Of a stretch of DNA of 64,000 nt, positions 9,036-18,307 are shown in pieces. This DNA is from Flexivirga oryzae (lineage in GTDB: Bacteria > Actinomycetota > Actinomycetes > Actinomycetales > Dermatophilaceae), in the NCBI RefSeq assembly GCF_014190805.1, contig NZ_JACHVQ010000002.1:62001-126000 (forward strand). The letters run 5' to 3'. How positions within the stretch are numbered: the first letter of the stretch is position 1; each line of letters begins with the position of its first letter. The notes beneath the pieces are model-generated. The model searched no databases. It saw only the letters and a list, made by a program, of their open reading frames with translations, and was not told the DNA's origin. The translations under genes were made by a program, and so were the position numbers.

Positions 9036-9160
9036 GATCGACCCCAATCTCAGACGATCCATCCAGGGTAGCGCCGTAAACCACATGACCTTCCGCGGTC
9101 CGGCCGGATACAGTGGCTCCTCCCCCATTTCATCGACCCGCCGGAAGGCGCCACTTCGAC

Positions 9161-11347
9161 ATGCCTGGAGCCCATCGAACCGCCACACCCACCTCCACCA
9201 GCCCCGACCTCGAACCCGAACGCGCCTACCTCGCAGCCGCCCGCGCCGATCTCGCCCGGATGCGCGAGCGCGCCGAGTCCCTCGATCCCACCCGGGCCAG
9301 CGACGGCGACTCGGCATACGAGCTGGCGATCACCCTGGCCCGCCGGGTCGCGTCGCTGCAGGACGACCCGCACACCGCACTCTTCTTCGGGCGTTTGGAC
9401 TTCGAGCAGCCATCATCAGGAGGTCGGGGTCCCCGCGAAGTATCGGAGGAGCGTGGCGGGGTCCCCGCGGAGTATCGGAGCGAGGAACGAGCGGAGAACT
9501 CTGTGGGGTGCCAGAGCGGGGGAGAACTTCGTGGGGTGACTTACATCGGTCGGCGGCACGTGAGCAACGCCGACGGCGACCCGGTGGTGCTGGACTGGCG
9601 GGCCCCGGTGTCGACGGCGTTCTACCGGGCCTCACGCACCGAACCGATGGGGGTCGTGCGGCGGCGCCGGTTCGGGGTCGACCACGGTCAGATCACCGCC
9701 ATCGAGGACGAGAACCTCCTGGCTGCAGAGGATTCCGGCGAACACAGCTCGATCCTCGCCCACGAGATCGAGCGGCCGCGCACCGGGCCGATGCGCGACA
9801 TCGTCGCCACCATCCAGCCGGAGCAGGACGAGATCGTCCGGTCCGACGTCGAGGTGTCGGCCTGCGTGCAGGGGGCACCGGGCACCGGGAAGACGGCGGT
9901 CGGGCTGCACCGTGCGGCATGGCTGCTCTACACCCATCGCGACCGGCTGGACCGTTCCGGAGTGCTCGTCGTCGGCCCGAACCGGGCGTTCCTGGACCAC
10001 ATCAGCGCCGTGCTGCCGGCGCTCGGGGAGATCCGGGTGGAGCACTCGACCGCCGCCGACCTGGTGGCGCACGGACGGGTCCGCGCGGTGGACAGCACGC
10101 AGACCGCTGTCCTCAAAGGAGATCCGCGAATGGCGCAGGTGCTCCGCCGGGCGCTGTGGTCACGAGTGGGCCGCGCCGGCGACGCGCTCGTGGTGCCGAG
10201 GGGATCACGCAAGTGGCGCATCCCGGCATACGAGGTCCAGGAGATCGTCGAGGAGCTGACGACCCGCGGTGTGCGCTACAACGCGGCCCGCGACATGCTG
10301 CCGCGCCGTCTCGCGCACGCCGTGCTGCTGCGCATGGAGCGGGCCGGTGACTCACCGGACGACCGGGTGCAGGAGTCCGTGGCCCGCAGCGCCCCGGTGA
10401 AGAAGTACGCAGCGTCGATCTGGCCGGCCGTCGATCCCACCCAGGTGCTCTTCGAGCTGTGGTCCGCACCGGATGCTCTGGCCGCTGCCGCGGAGGATGA
10501 CCTCACTGCCGATGAGCAGCGAATCCTGCTGTGGGACAAGCCCGCCCGCACCAAGGGCAGCGCGAAGTGGTCGGTCGCGGATCTGACGCTGCTGGACGAG
10601 CTGCACGACCTGCTGGGGCGCACCCGCAGCCTCGGGCACGTGATGCTCGACGAGGCGCAGGACCTGTCGCCCATGCAGCTGCGGGCGGTGGGCCGACGGT
10701 GCTCAACCGGCTCGGTGACCGTGCTCGGGGACATCGCGCAGGGCACCACGCCGTGGGCGACCGACAGCTGGGCCGAAGCGATGGGACATCTGGGCAAACC
10801 CGATCACCACCTGGAGGTGCTGGACCGCGGTTTCCGGGTACCGGCATCGGTGATCGACTTCGCCGCCCGGCTGCTGCCGAGCATGGCACCCGGCCTCGGC
10901 GCGCCGGTCAGCGTCCGTGACAACCCCGGTGAGCTGTCGCTCATGCCGGTCGCCGCCGACGCCCGGCTCGAGACCCTGGTGGCGGTCGTGCAGCAGTCCC
11001 TTGCCGGCGAGGGGTCGGTGGGGGTGATCGTGCCCGACGCGATCGGTGATGACGTGTCGAAGGCGTTGCGAACAGCGGGCATCGAGCACGGCAGGCTCGA
11101 CGTCGACACCGGCGACGAAGCGGATCACACGGTGCAGGTGATCCCGGCGACCGTGGCGAAGGGCCTGGAGTTCGACCACGTCGTCGTGCTCGAACCGGCC
11201 GAGATCGCCGACGCCGAGCCGGACGCGCGCACCGGTCTGCGCCGCCTGTATGTCGTTCTCACCCGCGCGGTTTCGTCGCTCAGCGTCATACACTCCCGGC
11301 CGCTGCCGGCCGAGCTGAGCGACGCCGACCGACCCGCCTGTGGATAA
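9161..11347 (+). CDS. HelD-like RNA polymerase-recycling motor ATPase (UvrD/Rep-like superfamily 1)
   Basis: A 728-residue SF1 helicase-like ATPase. It has an N-terminal coiled region (LEPERAYLAAARADLARMRERA), a YIGRRHV-VLDWRAP block diagnostic of HelD proteins, Walker A GAPGTGKTAVGLHR, Walker B MLDEAQDLSP and a C-terminal motif VIPATVAKGLEFDHVVV. HelD proteins remove RNA polymerase from stalled complexes; the actinobacterial HelR variant also protects against rifamycins. I see no clear rifamycin-associated element upstream. Start: ATG 9161, with GGAAGG 12 bases before it; an in-frame start at 9113 is possible. A roughly 40-residue low-complexity insertion made of short DNA repeats splits the segment between FGRLDFE and YIGRRHV. 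Confidence 0.88.
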   Translation: MPGAHRTATPTSTSPDLEPERAYLAAARADLARMRERAESLDPTRASDGDSAYELAITLARRVASLQDDPHTALFFGRLDFEQPSSGGRGPREVSEERGGVPAEYRSEERAENSVGCQSGGELRGVTYIGRRHVSNADGDPVVLDWRAPVSTAFYRASRTEPMGVVRRRRFGVDHGQITAIEDENLLAAEDSGEHSSILAHEIERPRTGPMRDIVATIQPEQDEIVRSDVEVSACVQGAPGTGKTAVGLHRAAWLLYTHRDRLDRSGVLVVGPNRAFLDHISAVLPALGEIRVEHSTAADLVAHGRVRAVDSTQTAVLKGDPRMAQVLRRALWSRVGRAGDALVVPRGSRKWRIPAYEVQEIVEELTTRGVRYNAARDMLPRRLAHAVLLRMERAGDSPDDRVQESVARSAPVKKYAASIWPAVDPTQVLFELWSAPDALAAAAEDDLTADEQRILLWDKPARTKGSAKWSVADLTLLDELHDLLGRTRSLGHVMLDEAQDLSPMQLRAVGRRCSTGSVTVLGDIAQGTTPWATDSWAEAMGHLGKPDHHLEVLDRGFRVPASVIDFAARLLPSMAPGLGAPVSVRDNPGELSLMPVAADARLETLVAVVQQSLAGEGSVGVIVPDAIGDDVSKALRTAGIEHGRLDVDTGDEADHTVQVIPATVAKGLEFDHVVVLEPAEIADAEPDARTGLRRLYVVLTRAVSSLSVIHSRPLPAELSDADRPACG
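9426..9540 (+). repeat. Short direct repeats inserted in frame within the HelD-like gene
   Basis: Two copies of GGGGTCCCCGCG-AGTATCGGAG start at 9426 and 9458 (32 bases apart). Two copies of GAGAACT(T/C)(C/T)GTGGGGTG start at 9494 and 9522. The block lies where HelD homologues have no insertion and is read as a Gly/Glu/Ser-rich linker. It looks like dispersed intergenic repeat DNA that landed in a coding region without breaking the frame. Confidence 0.65.
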
Positions 11348-11428
11348 CTTCTGCGGGAGATGACCGCACCTGCCTAGCGTCGTCCCATCACGCCCGCATC
11401 CGGCGGGCGACTTCACGGGAGGCCAGCC

Positions 11429-11737
11429 ATGCACACACCCACCGACGGCTATTCGGTCAACAGCGCCGATCTCGGCACGCACAGCACCGACATCGCGCAG
11501 ATGGCCGAGGAGATCGACCTGCTCATGCAGCGGATGAAGGGCAAACTCACCACCCTGCAGGCCAGTTGGACCGGTAAGGGCGCCAACCAGTACGCCGCGC
11601 TCAATGCCGAGTGGACCAAGGCGCAGACCAAGGTCCGCACCGCGCTCGGGCAGATCGGCGTCGCGGTCGGCTCCGCCGGCACGGCCTACGCGCAGGTCGA
11701 GGCGGACGTCGTCAAGGCGTTCACGACCAGCGCCTGA
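11429..11737 (+). CDS. WXG100 (ESAT-6-like) protein
   Basis: A 102-residue protein with the WXG motif (SWTGKG) in the turn between two predicted helices, the size and shape of WXG100 proteins exported by type VII (ESX/Wss) secretion. GGGAGG lies about nine bases before the ATG. A YxxxE-like export tail is not obvious, but YAQVEAD near the C-terminus is close to one. No EccC, EccB or partner WXG gene is adjacent, so this is an orphan substrate whose secretion machine must lie elsewhere. Confidence 0.85.
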   Translation: MHTPTDGYSVNSADLGTHSTDIAQMAEEIDLLMQRMKGKLTTLQASWTGKGANQYAALNAEWTKAQTKVRTALGQIGVAVGSAGTAYAQVEADVVKAFTTSA

Positions 11738-11758
11738 CGGCGCAGGCTACGGCGGGCG

Positions 11759-11990
11759 GTCAGACCGTGCCGGCCGAAGGACGGACGACAAACATCGGGC
11801 GAGCGACGCGATGATGAGGAACGAATCCTCGCGTCAGACCGTGCCGGCCGAAGGACGGACCACGAACATCGGGCGAGCGACGCGATGATGAGGAACGAAT
11901 CCTCGCGTCAGACCGTGCCGGCCGAAGGACGGACCACGAACATCGGGCGAGCGACGCGATGATGAGGAACGAATCCTCGCGTCAGACCGT
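11759..11990. repeat. 74-bp tandem repeat, three copies plus a partial fourth
   Basis: The start GTCAGACCGTGCCGGCCG recurs at 11759, 11833 and 11907, each 74 bases apart, and a fourth truncated copy begins at 11981. The copies are nearly identical; the first differs at a few bases. The fourth copy contains the stop codon and last codons of the FadH-like gene, so the unit seems to come from that gene's 3' end plus its flank. The period is not a multiple of three and there is no coding sign. The unit carries a small GAGGA/TCCTC hairpin. Confidence 0.85.
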
Positions 11991-13997
11991 TGCCGCCAGC
12001 TCGGTCGCCTGCGCGATCGCGCGTTTGGCGTCGAGTTCGGCGGCCACGTCCGCCCCGCCGATCACGTGCCGTCCGGCGTCACCGTCACGCACCAGCTCGC
12101 GCACGGACTCCTGACCGGCACAGATGACGATGGTGTCGACCTCCAGGACGCGCGACTGCGGCGTCTGACCGCTCCGGCGCACCGTCAGGTGCAGCCCGGC
12201 GTCGTCGATCCGGTCGTACGACGCCGACCCGATCAGCTCGACCTGCGCGTCCTTCAGCGCGGCCCGGTGCACCCACCCGGTGGTCTTGCCCAGGCCCTTG
12301 CCGAGCGGCGCCGGTTTGCGCTGGATGAGGTAGACCTGCCGGCGCGGCTCGGCCGGGTGCTTCCGGGTGAGACCGCCGGGCACCTGGGGGTCGTCCGTCA
12401 CGCCCCACTGGGCCTGCCAGTCCGGCAGCTTCTTGTGCTGGTCCTCCAGGAGGAATTCGCTGACGTCATACCCGATGCCACCGGCGCCGATGACGGCGAC
12501 GCGGCGGCCGGCCTCGAGCTCGCCGCGCAGCAGCGCGTCATACATGACGACGCTGGGGTGGTCGATGCCCGGGATGTCCGGGACGCGGGGGCGGACACCG
12601 GTGGCGACCACGACGTCGTCGAAGCCTTCGAGGTCCTGCTCGCTCGCGCTGGTGTCGAGCCGGACGTCGACGCCGAGCACCTCGAGTCTGCGTTCGTAGT
12701 AGCGCAGGGTCTCGGCGAACTCCTCCTTGCCGGGGATCCGCATGGCCAGCCGGAACTGTCCGCCGAGCTGCTCCCCGCGCTCGAAAAGCGTGACGTGGTG
12801 GCCACGTTCGGCGCTGGACACGGCCGCTGCCAGGCCCGCTGGCCCGCCTCCGACGACCGCGATGCGCCGCTGCCGCTTCTTCGGGACCGGCAGCAGCACC
12901 AGGGAGGTCTCGCGGCCGGCGCGCGGGTTCACCAGGCAGCTGGCCTTCTTGTTGGCGAACGTGTGGTCCAGACAGGCCTGGTTGCAGGCGATGCAGGTGT
13001 TGATCTCGTCCGCCCGGTCCTCGCGGACCTTGCGCACGAAGTCGGGGTCGGCGAGCAGCGGCCGCGCCATCTGCACCAGGTCCGCCTGCTCGTGCTCGAG
13101 GATCTCCTCGGCCACGTCCGGGGTGTTGATCCGGTTGGAGGCGATGACGGGGATCTCCACCTCGCGCTTGAGCCGTGCCGTCCAGTCGACGAACGCGGCG
13201 CGCGGCACCGAGGTGACGATGGTCGGCACCCGCGCCTCGTGCCAGCCGATGCCGGTGCCGAACATCGAGGCACCGGCGTCCTGCAGCTTCCTGGCGAGGG
13301 TCACGACCTCGTCCCAGGTCTGGCCGTTCTCCACCAGGTCCAGCAGCGACATCCGGTAGCCGACGACGAAACCGGCACCGACCGCTTCACGGACCCGCCG
13401 GACGATCTCGACCGGGAAGCGCATCCGCTTCTCCGCGGTGCCTCCCCAGGCGTCAGTGCGGTCGTTGGTGTGCGCCGCGAGGAACTGGTTGATCAGGTAG
13501 CCCTCGGAACCCATGATCTCGATGCCGTCGTACCCGGCCAGTTTCGCCAGCCGCGCCGCCCGCACGAAGGCGTCGACGGTCCGCTCGACGCCCCCGGCCG
13601 ACAGGGCACGCGGCCGGAACGGCGTGATCGGCGACTTGCGGCCGCTCGCGGAACGGATGAACGGGTGATAGCCGTAACGCCCGGCATGCAGGATCTGCAA
13701 CAGGATCCGGCCGTCCTGCGCGTGGACCGCGTCGGTAACGGCGCGGTGCTTGTGCGCCGCCCGCCGGGTGGCCATCAGCGACCCGGCCGGCAGCAGCCAG
13801 CCCTCGACGTTCGGCGCGAAGCCGCCGGTCACGATCAGCCCGGTGCCGCCCTCGGCACGCTCGGCCAGGTATGCCGCGAGCCGCCCGAAGTCCTTGCTGC
13901 GGTCCTCGAAGCCGGTGTGCATCGAGCCCATGGCGACTCGGTTGGCCAGCCGCACCCCGCCGATGTCGATGGGTGCCAGAAGTCGGTCGAATGCCAC
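11982..13997 (-). CDS. FadH-like 2,4-dienoyl-CoA reductase / old-yellow-enzyme NADPH flavoprotein
   Basis: A 671-residue fusion. The N-terminal half is an FMN-binding TIM barrel of the old yellow enzyme family (IDIGGVRLANRVAMG start). The middle has a Cys cluster TCIACNQACLD plus a later Cys, expected to hold a 4Fe-4S cluster. The C-terminal half has two Rossmann motifs (VVGGGPAGLAAA and VIGAGGIGYD) for FAD and NADPH. This order is that of E. coli FadH, which reduces 2,4-dienoyl-CoA during unsaturated fatty-acid oxidation. The exact substrate is uncertain because trimethylamine dehydrogenase-like relatives share the layout. The start is a GTG with a GGGCGG stretch upstream. Confidence 0.88.
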   Translation of the reverse strand: MAFDRLLAPIDIGGVRLANRVAMGSMHTGFEDRSKDFGRLAAYLAERAEGGTGLIVTGGFAPNVEGWLLPAGSLMATRRAAHKHRAVTDAVHAQDGRILLQILHAGRYGYHPFIRSASGRKSPITPFRPRALSAGGVERTVDAFVRAARLAKLAGYDGIEIMGSEGYLINQFLAAHTNDRTDAWGGTAEKRMRFPVEIVRRVREAVGAGFVVGYRMSLLDLVENGQTWDEVVTLARKLQDAGASMFGTGIGWHEARVPTIVTSVPRAAFVDWTARLKREVEIPVIASNRINTPDVAEEILEHEQADLVQMARPLLADPDFVRKVREDRADEINTCIACNQACLDHTFANKKASCLVNPRAGRETSLVLLPVPKKRQRRIAVVGGGPAGLAAAVSSAERGHHVTLFERGEQLGGQFRLAMRIPGKEEFAETLRYYERRLEVLGVDVRLDTSASEQDLEGFDDVVVATGVRPRVPDIPGIDHPSVVMYDALLRGELEAGRRVAVIGAGGIGYDVSEFLLEDQHKKLPDWQAQWGVTDDPQVPGGLTRKHPAEPRRQVYLIQRKPAPLGKGLGKTTGWVHRAALKDAQVELIGSASYDRIDDAGLHLTVRRSGQTPQSRVLEVDTIVICAGQESVRELVRDGDAGRHVIGGADVAAELDAKRAIAQATELAATV

Positions 13998-14070
13998 GGG
14001 TATGCCGCCCTTCGCGTGTGGTGTGCGCCGATGTTACCAGCGAGTAGCGTCACGTGCTGCTGGCGGCATA

Positions 14071-14315
14071 CCCGTCCCCACCCGGCGACCGTCGGCACTT
14101 CGGGACGCCATTTCTCGCCATACCCGTCCCCACCCGACGACCGTCGGCACTTCGGGACGCCATTTCTCACCACACCCGTCCCCACCCGACGACCGTCGGC
14201 ACTTCGGGACGCCATTCTCGCCACACCCGTCCCCACCCGGCGACCGTCGGCACTTCGGGACGCCATTTCTCGCCACACCCGTCCCCACCGGACGACCGTC
14301 GGCACTTCGGGACGC
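14071..14315. repeat. 52-bp tandem repeat, five copies
   Basis: The block beginning CCCGTCCCCACCCG and containing GTCGGCACTTCGGGACG recurs at 14071, 14123, 14175, 14226 and 14278. The period is 52, once 51. There are no spacers, so this is not a CRISPR array. The first two copies are preceded by CATAC and carry the GTATGNCG word; later copies have CACAC instead. The array lies between the 5' end of the FadH-like gene and the 3' end of groEL, in a stretch of about 380 bases with no gene. Confidence 0.85.
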
Positions 14316-14333
14316 GCCGGGCGCCATACAGCC

Positions 14334-14369
14334 GAAAGCGGCCGCCCACCCGATGGGTGAGCGGCCGCT
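14334..14369 (-). terminator. groEL terminator
   Basis: A 15-base stem with one mismatch (AGCGGCCGCCCACCC against GGGTGAGCGGCCGCT, loop GAT) follows the groEL stop on the minus strand. It is trailed by TTT on that strand, as expected of a Rho-independent terminator. Confidence 0.75.
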
Positions 14370-14382
14370 GACGTGAGGTGAT

Positions 14383-16014
<1,632 letters not shown>

Positions 16015-16134
16015 CTGCAGTCCAATCCTCACGTGTTGTTGCGGAGTCAGTCGTATGGCGCCCGCGACGGACGGACCGGGTCTTCGGGAGACTGTCTGAG
16101 TCCCGCGAGGACCGGCCCTCGCCATACATCCGAA

Positions 16135-16161
16135 CTATCACTCTTAACAGGAGAGTGCTAA
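16135..16161 (-). promoter_or_regulatory. CIRCE element (promoter-distal in sequence order, imperfect)
   Basis: CTATCACTC, nine bases, then GAGTGCTAA: the right arm matches the CIRCE consensus exactly and the left arm partly. CIRCE is the HrcA repressor site in heat-shock promoters. It lies about 120 bases upstream of the groEL start. Confidence 0.8.
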
Positions 16162-16170
16162 AGCCCATTA

Positions 16171-16197
16171 TTGGCACTCTCCCACTGAGAGTGCAAA
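16171..16197 (-). promoter_or_regulatory. CIRCE element (second copy)
   Basis: TTGGCACTC, nine bases, then GAGTGCAAA: near-consensus CIRCE (TTAGCACTC-N9-GAGTGCTAA). Two tandem sites upstream of groEL predict tight HrcA repression. Confidence 0.9.
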
Positions 16198-16249
16198 CGC
16201 ACCGCCTCACCGTACGGCGAAATCTCACCGTCGCTCGACGAACCCGCCG

Positions 16250-16783
16250 TCAGTCGGCGAAGCCGGTCGCCGCAAGCACCCGTGCCGCGACCTGCTCGGG
16301 CGTCTCGTCCCCGACGTCGATGGTGAGATCGGCCGACGCCGCGTTGTCCAGCAGCCCGTCGAGTTCGGGGGCTCGGCGGATGTGCCAGTCGCGCTCCTCG
16401 CCCGGCTCATGCCGGTCGGTCAGCCGCGCGGTCACCACCGACAGCGGTGCCCGGAGCCGGCAGAGCCGCACCGGTTCGCCGAGCGCGTCCTCGTAACGAT
16501 GGCGATCACGCACCACAACACCGGCAAGCACGAGGTATGTCGCGCCGGCCGTTCGATAATTCGCCGCCACTGCGCGCAGGTTGGCCAGTTCCACCTGCTG
16601 CTTGAACGGGTCTCCCGCCGGTGCCGGCCACAGCCGGTGCAGCTCGTCGAGGTCGATGACCGCATGCGACACATCGCGCGCACGCAGCAGGTCCCCGACC
16701 GCGTATGCCGTCGTCGTCTTGCCGGCTCCGACCGTCCCGGTGAGATGCAGACAGCGGGGTTGCGCGGGTGAGGCGGAGATCAT
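16250..16783 (-). CDS. P-loop nucleotide kinase-like protein
   Basis: A 177-residue single-domain P-loop protein. The Walker A motif GTVGAGKTTTAYAVG is near residue 16. A VIDLDELHRLWP block near residue 43 resembles the DxD/substrate region of small kinases such as APS or shikimate-type kinases. RDWHIRRAPEL resembles a lid segment. A similar architecture occurs in orphan actinobacterial AAA_33-type kinases whose substrates are unknown. No Shine-Dalgarno sequence precedes the ATG, so translation may be leaderless. It stands alone downstream of the membrane PH-domain gene. Confidence 0.7.
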   Translation of the reverse strand: MISASPAQPRCLHLTGTVGAGKTTTAYAVGDLLRARDVSHAVIDLDELHRLWPAPAGDPFKQQVELANLRAVAANYRTAGATYLVLAGVVVRDRHRYEDALGEPVRLCRLRAPLSVVTARLTDRHEPGEERDWHIRRAPELDGLLDNAASADLTIDVGDETPEQVAARVLAATGFAD

Positions 16784-16861
16784 GGAAGGAGGTTAGACAG
16801 ATCGCGCGCTCCACCGCGCGATGTGCATAACCGGGACGGAGGGACCGGGGCGGCGGGCCTG

Positions 16862-17356
16862 TCAGCGCTGCCAGAAGGGATCGTCCTCCACCCGCACGCG
16901 GATCCCACGCTCTTCGGCCATCGCTGCCACCTGCTTGCCGAACTGCGCCAGGTGCCGCCCGCAACCGCGACTGGGGACCACCGGATGCTCGCGGCCCGCG
17001 ACGGTCAGCACCACCGAGCGGGGCCGCCCGGACCCGAACGCCAGGAACGGTGTGAGTTCGACCCTTTCGATCTGCTCCCACGAGAACGAACGCGGGACGA
17101 AGTAGCGCCACCGCACCCCCGTCCGATCCCCGCGGGCCCAGCCGGTGACGCCGACCAGCCACACCAGCACCAGCGCCACCGTCCAGATGCCCTGGGAGAC
17201 GGACGTCACCGGAGAGCTGTGCAGCGCGACCCCCAGCCCGATCCCGAGTCCGACGACCAGCAGCACGGCGAGGGTGAGGACGACCTGGAACGGCTGCCCC
17301 TGGGTGAGCCGGGCCCACACCGGGCGACGCAGACGGACAACGGACGGACTGCTCAC
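16862..17356 (-). CDS. Two-TM protein with bacterial PH domain
   Basis: A 164-residue protein with two membrane spans (about residues 25-47 and 58-75) followed by a soluble C-terminal domain (about 80-160) with the strand pattern of small bacterial PH domains (YFVPRSFSWEQIERVELTPF). Function unknown. It is transcribed toward the P-loop kinase gene, 78 bases away. That gap holds an ATCGCGCG/CGCGCGAT hairpin (16801-16822). Confidence 0.65.
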   Translation of the reverse strand: MSSPSVVRLRRPVWARLTQGQPFQVVLTLAVLLVVGLGIGLGVALHSSPVTSVSQGIWTVALVLVWLVGVTGWARGDRTGVRWRYFVPRSFSWEQIERVELTPFLAFGSGRPRSVVLTVAGREHPVVPSRGCGRHLAQFGKQVAAMAEERGIRVRVEDDPFWQR

Positions 17357-17493
17357 CTCGACAGCATGCCACCAGGTGTTGCCGCCCGGCGGCTACCCGC
17401 CGCGAGCAGCGGGTTCTGCCGGTGATCGGGCGCGCGCGATCGCGGCCGGAGCCGGCCTCCCGGTGGCCCGGAGATTACGTCCCAAACTAGTGA

Positions 17494-17509
17494 CTAAGCG
17501 CTTGCTTAG
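17494..17509. promoter_or_regulatory. TetR-type operator upstream of the acyl-CoA dehydrogenase operon
   Basis: CTAAGCGCTTGCTTAG is a near-perfect palindrome 52 bases before the SDR start. CTAAGC-type sites are typical operators of TetR repressors that sense acyl-CoAs. No tetR gene is next to it, so the regulator must be encoded elsewhere. Confidence 0.6.
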
Positions 17510-17560
17510 CGCCTACTGTAGTGCGTCAGCCGACCGAAACGACGACAGGAGTCAGCGACA

Positions 17561-18307
17561 GTGAATGGCCTCACCGGAAAGACCGCGATCGTGACCGGAG
17601 CCAGCCGTGGCATCGGCCTCGCCATCGCACAGCGCCTGATCACCGAGGGCGCCAACGTCGTCATCACCGCCCGCAAGCAGGAGGCGCTCGCCGACGCCGC
17701 GAATAGCCTCGGTGATCGCGCCGTGTATGTCGCGGGCCGCGCGGACGACGCCGATCACCAGGACGAGGTGATCGCCAAGGCCGTCGACACGTTCGGCAGC
17801 GCCGACTTCCTGGTCAACAACACCGGCATCAACCCGGCGTACGGCCCGCTGATGGACATCGACCCGGGCGTCGCGCGCAAGATCATGGATGTCAACGTGA
17901 TCGCCGCGCTGACGTGGGTGCAGAAGCTGCGTGCCGCCTGGCAGGGCGAGCACGGCGGCGCCATCGTCAACGTCGCCTCCGTCGCCGGCCTGCGTCCCGC
18001 ACCGGGGATCGCGATGTATGGCGTCAGCAAGGCGGCCGTCATCCACCTGACCGAGGAACTCGCGTGGGAGCTCGGCCCCGACATCCGGGTCAACGCCGTC
18101 GCTCCCGCCATCGTCAAGACGAACTTCGCCAAGGCCCTGTATGACGGGCGCGAGGAACAGGTGGCGGCGCAGTACGCGCTGAAACGCCTGGGCGTTCCCG
18201 ACGACATCGGCAGCGTGGTGGCGTTCCTGCTCTCCGACGACGCCGGCTGGATGACCGGGCAGACGCTCACGGTCGACGGTGGGGTGCTCCTGGGCGGCGG
18301 CGTCTGA
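17561..18307 (+). CDS. SDR-family oxidoreductase
   Basis: A 248-residue short-chain dehydrogenase: cofactor site TGASRGIGLA near residue 12, NNTG-type NAG motif, Ser in NVASVAG and the catalytic YGVSK near residue 156. The ARK in the second strand favours NADP. A GTG start is supported by AGGAG about nine bases upstream. It is first in a three-gene set with a phosphotransferase-fold protein and an acyl-CoA dehydrogenase. This resembles loci that oxidise 4-hydroxy or branched fatty acids; that pathway is inferred. Confidence 0.9.
   Translation: MNGLTGKTAIVTGASRGIGLAIAQRLITEGANVVITARKQEALADAANSLGDRAVYVAGRADDADHQDEVIAKAVDTFGSADFLVNNTGINPAYGPLMDIDPGVARKIMDVNVIAALTWVQKLRAAWQGEHGGAIVNVASVAGLRPAPGIAMYGVSKAAVIHLTEELAWELGPDIRVNAVAPAIVKTNFAKALYDGREEQVAAQYALKRLGVPDDIGSVVAFLLSDDAGWMTGQTLTVDGGVLLGGGV

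Noticed and set aside
9036..9160. Rifamycin-associated element upstream of the HelD-like gene
   Set aside because: I see no 19-bp inverted repeat of the expected type in the divergent intergenic space.
14071..14315. CRISPR array
   Set aside because: The 52-bp copies follow each other directly with no unique spacers, and no cas genes are near.
12066..14360. 764-codon open frame on the plus strand
   Set aside because: It is the antisense shadow of the FadH-like gene continuing through the tandem repeat; it lacks any recognisable domain.
16823..17425. 200-codon plus-strand gene with a GGAAGGAGG sequence upstream
   Set aside because: It is antisense to the two-TM PH-domain gene and has no family-like sequence; the purine run is probably chance.
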